From Fluviirhizobium alvei (lineage in GTDB: Bacteria > Pseudomonadota > Alphaproteobacteria > Rhizobiales > Rhizobiaceae): 64,000 nucleotides of DNA. The stretch is from positions 150,523 to 214,522 of the forward strand of contig NZ_JAUOZU010000010.1 in the NCBI RefSeq assembly GCF_030551875.1, given 5' to 3'. Below, piece after piece: positions 58,007 through 64,000 of the stretch (its first letter is position 1; each line of letters starts with the position of its first letter). The position numbers and the translations under genes are program-made. The notes under the pieces were generated by a model. It saw only the letters and a program-made list of their open reading frames with translations, made no database searches and was not told the DNA's origin.

Positions 58007-59287
58007 ATGCTCAATACCGAACTTGCCGCCCGCAGATCCGATTCGATTTCGCGCGGCGTTGGCGTCACCACGCAAGTCTATGCCGACAAGGCTGAGAATG
58101 CCGAAATCTGGGATGTCGAGGGCCGCCGCTATATCGATTTTGCCGCCGGTATCGCCGTCGTCAACACGGGTCACCGCCATCCGAAGGTGATCGCTGCTGT
58201 CAAGGACCAGCTCGATCACTTCACCCACACCTGCCACCAGGTGGTTCCCTACGAGAACTATGTGCGGCTCGCCGAACGCCTGAACGATGCCGTGCCGGGC
58301 AATTTCAAGAAGAAGACCATCTTCGTGACCACCGGTGCCGAAGCCGTTGAAAATGCCGTCAAGATCGCCCGCGCCGCCACCGGCCGCCCGGCCGTAATCG
58401 CCTTTACCGGCGCTTTCCACGGCCGCACCTTCATGGGCATGACGCTCACGGGCAAGGTTGTTCCATACAAGGTCGGCTTCGGCGCCATGATGCCGGATGT
58501 CTACCACGTTCCGTTCCCGGCCGAGCTGCATGGCGGTTCTGTTGAAGAGACGCTCGGCGTGCTCGACAAGATGTTCAAGGCCGATGTCGATCCGGCCCGC
58601 GTGGCAGCCTTCATCATCGAACCCGTACAGGGCGAAGGCGGTTTCTATGAAACGCCGAAGGCTCTGCTCGTCAAGCTGCGCGAAATCGCCGACAAGCACG
58701 GCATTCTGCTGATCGCCGACGAAGTGCAGACCGGCTTTGCCCGTACCGGCAAGCTGTTTGCGATGGAACATACCGGTGTCGTCGCCGACATCACCACCAT
58801 GGCCAAGGGCCTTGGCGGCGGCCTGCCGATCGCGGCCGTCACCGGTCGCGCCGACATCATGGATGCACCGGGACCGGGCGGTCTTGGCGGCACCTATGCC
58901 GGTAACCCGCTTGGCGTTGCAGCCGGTAATGCCGTGCTCGACATCATCGAGGAAGAAAAGCTCTGCGAACGCGCAACCTCGCTCGGCAACCGCCTCAAGC
59001 AGCGCCTGCAGTCGCTGATCGAAGCCGTGCCGCAGATCGTTGACATTCGCGGACCGGGCTTCATGAATGCCGTCGAATTCAACATTCCGGGCACCAAGGA
59101 GCCGAACGCCGCCTTCACCAACAAGGTGCGTGAAAAGGCGCTCGAAAAGGGCCTCATCCTTCTGACCTGCGGCGTCTATGGCAATGTCATCCGCTTCCTC
59201 GCACCGCTGACCATTCAGGACAACGTATTCGCCGAAGCCCTCGATATTCTCGAGGAAACCCTGCGCGAATGCGCCAAGGAGGCTTGA
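58007..59287 (+). CDS. gabT: 4-aminobutyrate aminotransferase
   Basis: 426-residue class III PLP aminotransferase converting GABA and 2-oxoglutarate to succinate semialdehyde and glutamate. PLP Lys267 is in 'ITTMAKGLGGGLPIAA'; 'LLIADEVQTGFARTGKLFA' holds the conserved Asp; 'VTTGAEAVENAVKIARAATGRPAVIAFTGAFHGRT' is typical of the family. Coupled to gabD 3 nt downstream. Confidence 0.95.
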   Translation: MLNTELAARRSDSISRGVGVTTQVYADKAENAEIWDVEGRRYIDFAAGIAVVNTGHRHPKVIAAVKDQLDHFTHTCHQVVPYENYVRLAERLNDAVPGNFKKKTIFVTTGAEAVENAVKIARAATGRPAVIAFTGAFHGRTFMGMTLTGKVVPYKVGFGAMMPDVYHVPFPAELHGGSVEETLGVLDKMFKADVDPARVAAFIIEPVQGEGGFYETPKALLVKLREIADKHGILLIADEVQTGFARTGKLFAMEHTGVVADITTMAKGLGGGLPIAAVTGRADIMDAPGPGGLGGTYAGNPLGVAAGNAVLDIIEEEKLCERATSLGNRLKQRLQSLIEAVPQIVDIRGPGFMNAVEFNIPGTKEPNAAFTNKVREKALEKGLILLTCGVYGNVIRFLAPLTIQDNVFAEALDILEETLRECAKEA

Positions 59288-59290
59288 TCT

Positions 59291-60769
59291 ATGCCGATTT
59301 CGAACGCACTCCTGTCGAAGCTCAAGGATCCGTCTCTGGTCATCGACAAGGCGCTGATCGCTGGCGAATGGGTTGCCACGAGCGACAGCGGCAAGACTTT
59401 CGACGTGACCAATCCAGCCAATGGCGACGTGATCGCCACCCTGCCGGACATGAATCGCGCCGAGACTGCCCGTGCCATCGATGCCGCCTACAAGGCCCAA
59501 AAGATCTGGGCTGCGAAGACCGGCAAGGAACGCGCTGGCGTCCTGCGCAAGCTCTATGAACTGATGGTCGCCAATGCCGATGACCTGGCAACCATCCTGA
59601 CCATGGAAATGGGCAAGCCACTGGCCGAGGCCAAGGGCGAAATCCTCTATGGTGCCTCCTATGTCGAGTGGTTCGGCGAAGAAGCCAAGCGCGTCTATGG
59701 CGATACTATTCCCGGCCACCAGCCCGACAAGCGCATCATCGTCATCAAGCAGCCGATCGGTGTCGTGGCGGCAATCACGCCGTGGAACTTCCCCAACGCC
59801 ATGCTGGCCCGCAAGATGGCGCCGGCCGTGGCTGCGGGCTGCGCCATGATCTCCAAGCCTGCCGCCGAAACGCCGCTCTCGGCGCTTTCGCTGGCGCTTC
59901 TGGCAGAGCGTGCCGGGGTTCCGGCCGGCATCTTCAACGTCGTCACTTCCAAGGATTCCTCGTCGATCGGCAAGGAATTCACCGAGAACGACAAGGTGCG
60001 CAAGCTGACCTTCACCGGCTCGACCAATGTCGGCAAGATCCTGATGCGCCAGGGCGCAGACCAGATCATGAAGCTTGGCCTCGAACTGGGTGGCAATGCG
60101 CCGTTCATCGTGTTCGACGATGCTGATCTCGATGCTGCGGTCGAAGGCGCCATGGTGTCGAAATACCGCAACAACGGCCAGACCTGCGTCTGCGCCAACC
60201 GCCTCTATGTCCAGGCCGGCGTTTATGACGCCTTCGCCGAAAAGCTGGCCGCCAAGGTTTCTGCCATGAAGGTCGGCGATGGTTTCGAAGCTGGCGTCAA
60301 TGCCGGCCCGCTGATAACCAGAGCCGCTGTCGACAAGGTCGAGGAACATATTTCGGATGCCGTATCGAAGGGCGCCAAGGTGGCTACCGGCGGCAAGCCG
60401 CACGAAAAGGGTGGCTTGTTCTTCGAACCGACGATCCTGACCGGCGTGACCACCGACATGCTTGTGGCGCGCGAGGAAACCTTCGGACCGGTGGCTCCGC
60501 TCTTCAAGTTCGAAACCGAAGAGCAGGTCATCGAGATGGCCAACAATACCGAATTCGGCCTGGCCTCCTACTTCTACTCGAAGGACATGTCCAAGATCTT
60601 CCGGGTGGCCGAAGCGCTGGAATATGGCATGGTCGGCATCAATACCGGCCTGATCTCCACCGAGGTCGCGCCCTTCGGCGGCATCAAGCAATCCGGCCAG
60701 GGTCGCGAAGGTTCGAAATACGGTATCGAGGATTATATCGAGATCAAGTATATGTGCCTTTCAATCTAA
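59291..60769 (+). CDS. gabD: NADP-dependent succinate-semialdehyde dehydrogenase
   Basis: 492-residue aldehyde dehydrogenase oxidising succinate semialdehyde to succinate. Catalytic Cys299 is in '[13 protein letters not shown]' and general base Glu265 in '[20 protein letters not shown]'; '[30 protein letters not shown]' is the cofactor region. The second Cys two residues after the catalytic Cys is the redox-switch pair seen in E. coli-type GabD. Forms the GABA shunt with GabT; followed by a terminator. Confidence 0.96.
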   Translation: MPISNALLSKLKDPSLVIDKALIAGEWVATSDSGKTFDVTNPANGDVIATLPDMNRAETARAIDAAYKAQKIWAAKTGKERAGVLRKLYELMVANADDLATILTMEMGKPLAEAKGEILYGASYVEWFGEEAKRVYGDTIPGHQPDKRIIVIKQPIGVVAAITPWNFPNAMLARKMAPAVAAGCAMISKPAAETPLSALSLALLAERAGVPAGIFNVVTSKDSSSIGKEFTENDKVRKLTFTGSTNVGKILMRQGADQIMKLGLELGGNAPFIVFDDADLDAAVEGAMVSKYRNNGQTCVCANRLYVQAGVYDAFAEKLAAKVSAMKVGDGFEAGVNAGPLITRAAVDKVEEHISDAVSKGAKVATGGKPHEKGGLFFEPTILTGVTTDMLVAREETFGPVAPLFKFETEEQVIEMANNTEFGLASYFYSKDMSKIFRVAEALEYGMVGINTGLISTEVAPFGGIKQSGQGREGSKYGIEDYIEIKYMCLSI

Positions 60770-60783
60770 AGGCGCAACCTGAT

Positions 60784-60804
60784 CGGGCCGGCTCTGCCGG
60801 CCCG
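60784..60804 (+). terminator. Rho-independent terminator of gabTD
   Basis: CGGGCCGGC and GCCGGCCCG form a perfect 9-bp stem with a TCT loop, followed by TTTCATTT, 14 nt after the gabD stop. Confidence 0.88.
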
Positions 60805-60824
60805 TTTCATTTGGGGCATGAACT

Positions 60825-61622
60825 TTGGTCAATTACAGTTGGCTGATCTATTTCGTGGCGACACTCGCCATTGTCTATTTCATCGTATTGCTATCCGCGC
60901 CGATGAAATGGCTCTTTTCGCTGGCAGTCCTGATCTACGCCGTGGCCATGCTGCTTATTGCCGATGGAATCAGAGCCCAGTATGGCAGCGGCAATATTGC
61001 CTATGCCATCCTCCTTACATCTGCAGCACTCGCGGCCTTACTTTTCATTCTTATCCCACTGATCCACGGCATTTTCAGGCTTTGCCTCATTCCATTTGTG
61101 GCGAATGATGACAAACGCAAACGTTTATCTGACGCCCTCTATTGGTTCCTTGCAGGGCTTTCTGCGCCATTCCTGCTTCTTATGGAGCATCCCTTTGCAC
61201 GCTACCCAGGAACGATCCTGATACCGGTGCTTCTGGGCACAAGTATCCTCGCCCTCGTCGCATTTCTTCACTTGCGTCGCCGCGGTTCAACAAGAGCCTT
61301 CGGGAACTATTTGCCGGGCTACGCTCTCGGCGTCCCGATCATGCTCGGGGTCAGCCTTTATTACGGCGCGAAGGTACTTCCGGCTGCTGAGGTGCTGGCA
61401 AAGGACACCCATTTCTGTATCGAAAGCGGCCAGTCTCAGATCACCTCATTGTTCGACATGACACCTCTGACCATGGTCTCGCGCGAATATTCAGAATATC
61501 ACGCCGAGCTCATTGTAGAAACCACGCCCAAACCGGGCATATACAATTGGTCCTGGTGGACGCTCAGCTTTTCGCCTGTAAAGCCCAGCATGTACACCGA
61601 CCGAAAATGCTCAAATCAGTGA
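60825..61622 (+). CDS. Polytopic membrane protein, unknown function
   Basis: 265 residues with about six to seven hydrophobic helices and a soluble C-terminal tail of about 75 residues containing two Cys. I do not recognise the family. The only suitable start is TTG at 60825 with GGGG 8 nt upstream; an out-of-frame ATG at 60818 opens only a short frame. Codon use is more AT-rich than in the neighbours, and it lies between gabD and the ygiD-like gene without clear relation to either, so it may be a recent acquisition. Confidence 0.6.
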   Translation: MVNYSWLIYFVATLAIVYFIVLLSAPMKWLFSLAVLIYAVAMLLIADGIRAQYGSGNIAYAILLTSAALAALLFILIPLIHGIFRLCLIPFVANDDKRKRLSDALYWFLAGLSAPFLLLMEHPFARYPGTILIPVLLGTSILALVAFLHLRRRGSTRAFGNYLPGYALGVPIMLGVSLYYGAKVLPAAEVLAKDTHFCIESGQSQITSLFDMTPLTMVSREYSEYHAELIVETTPKPGIYNWSWWTLSFSPVKPSMYTDRKCSNQ

Positions 61623-61715
61623 ACGATTTGTCGATCATCTCCACCCTTTCGTGAACATTCCAAACCACCTATCTTGATGCCAGAAGATGCGGCCCGTTGG
61701 CCGCCGGAGATCAAG

Positions 61716-62525
61716 ATGGCATCGCTTTCCAACGCATTCGCTTCCCTTCCCAACACACCGCGCATGCCGGCACTTTTCGTCGGCCATGGCAGCCCGATGA
61801 ATGCGATCATCGACAATGAATATAGCCGCAGTTGGCGACAGATGGGCGAGGAACTGCCGACGCCTAAGGCGATCCTCGTCATCTCCGCCCATTGGATGAC
61901 GAGAGGCGCGACACTCGTCCATATCGGCTCCAACCCCAAGACCATTCACGATTTTGGCGGCTTCCCGCCGGAACTCTTCGCCCAGCAGTACAATGCCCCC
62001 GGTGCCCCGGACTTTGCCCAGGCCACCATCGAGTTGCTGGAAGAAAGCCACGCCCATTCCGACGAGCGCTGGGGCCTTGATCACGGTGCCTGGTCGGTGC
62101 TGATCCAGATGTTTCCCAAGGCCGATATCCCGGTCTATCAGTTGTCGCTCGACCTGTCGAAAGGTCTGGCCGATCATTTCAGGCTGGCTCAGGAACTGAA
62201 GGCGCTGCGCGAGAAGGGTGTGCTGATCATCGGCTCCGGCAATATCGTTCACAATCTGCGCGCGCTGAGTTTTGACGGCCAGAAGTTCGACTGGGCCGTC
62301 GAGTTCGATGCCTATATGGCCGATGCGATCGGCAACAAGGATATCGGCAAGGTGCTGGACGCCGGTAGCCTTGGCCGCACCGCCGCACTAGCCCATCCGA
62401 CTGTCGAACATTTTCTGCCGATCCTCTATCCGCTTGCCGTGATGGACGAGAAGGAAAAAGTCAGCTTCTTCAACGACACGATTGATTTGGGTTCGATCTC
62501 AATGCGGTCCTTCGTGCTGAGCTGA
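61716..62525 (+). CDS. 4,5-DOPA-extradiol-dioxygenase-like protein (YgiD family)
   Basis: 269-residue class III extradiol (LigB-type) protein. It has 'RMPALFVGHGSPMNAIIDNEYSRSWRQMG' with an N-terminal His, 'AILVISAHWMT', 'IHDFGGFPPELFAQQYNAPGAPDFA', 'WGLDHGAWSVL' and 'IIGSGNIVHNLRAL'; these His residues form the metal site. Bacterial YgiD opens L-DOPA rings in vitro; the native substrate is unknown. ATG at 61716 with GGAGATCAAG upstream is chosen over 61674. Confidence 0.9.
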   Translation: MASLSNAFASLPNTPRMPALFVGHGSPMNAIIDNEYSRSWRQMGEELPTPKAILVISAHWMTRGATLVHIGSNPKTIHDFGGFPPELFAQQYNAPGAPDFAQATIELLEESHAHSDERWGLDHGAWSVLIQMFPKADIPVYQLSLDLSKGLADHFRLAQELKALREKGVLIIGSGNIVHNLRALSFDGQKFDWAVEFDAYMADAIGNKDIGKVLDAGSLGRTAALAHPTVEHFLPILYPLAVMDEKEKVSFFNDTIDLGSISMRSFVLS

Positions 62526-62543
62526 ACAGAACCAGACCCTCCC

Positions 62544-62571
62544 CTGCTCGGCGGAATCGACCGCCGAGCAG
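62544..62571. terminator. Strong hairpin after the ygiD-like gene
   Basis: CTGCTCGGCGG and CCGCCGAGCAG form a perfect 11-bp stem with a 6-nt loop 18 nt after the stop. There is no T-run on the plus strand, so its role as a terminator is uncertain. Confidence 0.5.
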
Positions 62572-62670
62572 CACCAATCCAGACAGCACTTCCGGCTGTT
62601 TCATCCGGAACAGCGCAGTATTCATCGCGACGCTATTGTCCCCCCAACAAGGAAATATTGAGGGGACCTT

Positions 62671-62862
62671 ATGTTCAAGCCGCTTCTGACCACAGTTCTC
62701 GTATTGCCTATCCTGCTAGCAATGCAGGTCGATAGTGAAGCCGGTTGGAAAAAGCGTGGCTGGTACGTCAAGAAGCCAAGCGCCAACTGCGTGATGCGCA
62801 AGGTCGCGGTGGCCGATGGCTATGGACGCATCTCCAAACGCATGGTCCGCGTCTGTCGTTAA
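62671..62862 (+). CDS. Small secreted basic protein, unknown function
   Basis: 63 residues: a signal peptide ('MFKPLLTTVLVLPILLAMQVDSEA') leaves a mature peptide of about 39 residues, strongly basic (many Lys and Arg) with two Cys that could form a disulfide. GAGGGGACC gives a strong Shine-Dalgarno before the ATG. I do not recognise a family. It stands alone between the ygiD-like and the repeat-protein genes. Confidence 0.72.
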   Translation: MFKPLLTTVLVLPILLAMQVDSEAGWKKRGWYVKKPSANCVMRKVAVADGYGRISKRMVRVCR

Positions 62863-62966
62863 CGAACATCGTCTCGATTCCGTTAAATCTTCGGCAATCG
62901 CTGCCGCCTATAATGGCGTGAAGCGGGTCTGACCCGATCATCTGGGCACGACGACGGAGTCTCGAG

Positions 62967-64000
62967 TTGAAAATCGGCCTACCCAAGATTCGGCTTTCCC
63001 GAAAGCTTCTGTTCATCGTGCTTGGCATGACCGTGCTTCTCGGAGGAACAGGTGCGGCAGCACTTTATATCGGCTCCGATGCAATCATGGGCAAACCCGC
63101 CGAAAACGTGGCTGGCGAAGCCTGCACCACGATCCAGACCATGGTCTTGAAAACCCCGGCCCGGCGGCTCTGGCTGCGGAAATATATCCGCATGGAGAAC
63201 GCCGATGGCGAGATGCGGATCAAGACAGCGCTTCGCATTGCCGGTCTCGCGGCCAAAGCCTACCAGGTCGACCTCATCCAGGTGAACGTTCTCGACGCAA
63301 AGGGCCCGGCAACCCGGGCGGAAATGCGTGGCCGCGCCATCGGCGCGGAAGTGTTGATTGCCATGAACCCGCGTTATCTGCCGCAAATGAAGTCGCCTTT
63401 CGTCGCTCGCTACTTCGACGGCCAACCGACGGCTGAAGGCCGGTTCTACGGCGATCGCGTTTCGCTCGATCTCGAAGACGTACAGAAGATGATGGGCAAG
63501 ATGAAGGACGCCCCGGACAAGGTGGATTGCGCCGAGCCCGAAAAGCCTGCCGAGGATGCGGAAGCCGACAAGAACGCCCACGGCGAAAAGAAGAAGGAAG
63601 GCCACGAGGCCAAACCGGCAGCCAACGACCATGGCAAACCGGCCAATGAACATGGCGAGGCTGCCAAGGAAAATGCCCATGGCGAGCAACCCGCTGAGGG
63701 CGACAAGGCAGCCGACCATGGCGAGCCGGCCAAGGAAGGCGAACATCCGGCGGAAGCTGCCGCCGAAGAACCCGGTTTCCTCGACAGCGTGCTTGGAATG
63801 ATCGGACTGGGTGGCTCAGAAGAAAAGCCGGCGTCCGAACATGGTGAAACCGCCGCCGATACATCCGGCGAGCACGCAGCACCTGCTGAAGGTCATGCGG
63901 CCCCCGCAGAGGACCACGCCGCACCGACGGAGGATCATGCTGCGCCGGCAGAGAATCATGCCGCTCCCGCAGAAGATCATGCCGCTCCCGCAGAAGATCA
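62967..64000 (+). CDS. Membrane-anchored protein with His-Ala-Ala-Pro-Ala-Glu repeats (partial, runs off the edge)
   Basis: The open frame starts at TTG 62967 (GGAG about 9 nt upstream) and is still open at the window end (over 340 codons). An N-terminal signal-anchor ('KLLFIVLGMTVLLGGTGAAALYIG') is followed by a folded domain of about 150 residues, then a long acidic, Lys/Glu/Ala/His-rich linker, a short hydrophobic stretch ('GFLDSVLGMIGLGG') and a C-terminal heptad repeat. I do not recognise the family. The folded domain has Cys residues near both ends. The repeats look like a flexible spacer. Confidence 0.75.
   Translation, partial: MKIGLPKIRLSRKLLFIVLGMTVLLGGTGAAALYIGSDAIMGKPAENVAGEACTTIQTMVLKTPARRLWLRKYIRMENADGEMRIKTALRIAGLAAKAYQVDLIQVNVLDAKGPATRAEMRGRAIGAEVLIAMNPRYLPQMKSPFVARYFDGQPTAEGRFYGDRVSLDLEDVQKMMGKMKDAPDKVDCAEPEKPAEDAEADKNAHGEKKKEGHEAKPAANDHGKPANEHGEAAKENAHGEQPAEGDKAADHGEPAKEGEHPAEAAAEEPGFLDSVLGMIGLGGSEEKPASEHGETAADTSGEHAAPAEGHAAPAEDHAAPTEDHAAPAENHAAPAEDHAAPAED
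63873..64000 (+). repeat. 21-bp coding tandem repeat
   Basis: Six consecutive units encode His-Ala-Ala-Pro-(Ala/Thr)-Glu-(Gly/Asp/Asn). The first four differ at synonymous and other sites; the last two are identical at nucleotide level, suggesting recent duplication. The array continues beyond the window. Confidence 0.93.

Noticed and set aside
57908..60691. A 927-codon frame antisense across both gabT and gabD
   Set aside because: It runs through two well-supported enzyme genes and their junction; an effect of strong third-position GC bias.
63873..64000. Regular 21-bp repeats as a possible CRISPR array
   Set aside because: Repeats are directly adjacent with no unique spacers, in frame and coding for heptapeptides; no cas genes nearby.

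Overview
The window is a stretch of high-GC chromosome from an alphaproteobacterium, almost certainly a member of the Rhizobiaceae (Rhizobium, Agrobacterium or a close relative). The evidence is the gene set and its arrangement: a glgBCA-pgm glycogen cluster, heterotetrameric sarcosine oxidase soxBDAG, a three-part proton-translocating transhydrogenase next to an aa3-oxidase subunit IV gene, dctA facing dctBD across a sigma-54 promoter, a type III ornithine decarboxylase with a long leader, and xylose, GABA and Entner-Doudoroff genes. I see no rRNA, tRNA, insertion sequence, phage gene, CRISPR array or replication origin. The sequence reads as ordinary metabolic chromosome with dense, mostly short operons.

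Layout. 1-9.2 kb: glycogen metabolism (glgB end, glgC, glgA, pgm, then glgX and a coupled DUF2332 gene), interrupted on the other strand by a small tetR-AHSA1-DUF1801 module. 9.2-14.4 kb: soxBDAG operon. 14.6-17.1 kb: rpsU, a TPR lipoprotein and a DAO-type flavin oxidoreductase. 17.1-21.7 kb: pntB/pntAB/pntAA, cytochrome oxidase subunit IV and an orphan TRAP binding protein. 21.9-26.8 kb: a class-I-amidotransferase-like hydrolase, the MsrPQ periplasmic methionine sulfoxide repair pair, GNAT, DUF533 and eda. 26.9-31.8 kb: a YafY-type regulator with VOC and EVE genes, trhO, an aromatic/aspartate aminotransferase, and a MarR gene with a small membrane protein.

31.8-45.1 kb is a carbohydrate block: GH1 beta-glucosidase, Gfo/Idh/MocA dehydrogenase, TIM-barrel isomerase, a ribose/xylose-type ABC transporter, two LacI regulators, xylA and xylB. 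45.2-48.5 kb: DUF1993, a NicO nickel/cobalt exporter with its DUF1007 partner, and LysR. 48.6-51 kb: ornithine decarboxylase behind a leader of about 440 nt (speF-type in context) that contains a well-formed small upstream reading frame, then a GNAT gene. 51-57 kb: TetR pair and the dctA / dctBD system. 57-60.8 kb: a MerR-XRE-cupin regulator divergent from gabTD. 60.8-64 kb: membrane protein, YgiD-like dioxygenase, a small secreted protein and an open-ended membrane-anchored protein with a His/Ala/Pro/Glu heptapeptide repeat.

No wholly new multi-gene system stands out. The less explained material is in cis elements and a few proteins: the upstream reading frame in the odc leader, a matched operator pair around the YafY-VOC genes, a shared AATCGATT operator in the glycoside block, a 37-bp nested inverted repeat between a sugar transporter and its LacI gene, the MerR-XRE-cupin fusion, and the repeat protein at the right edge. 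All functions are inferred by recognition of protein sequence; no database search was run.
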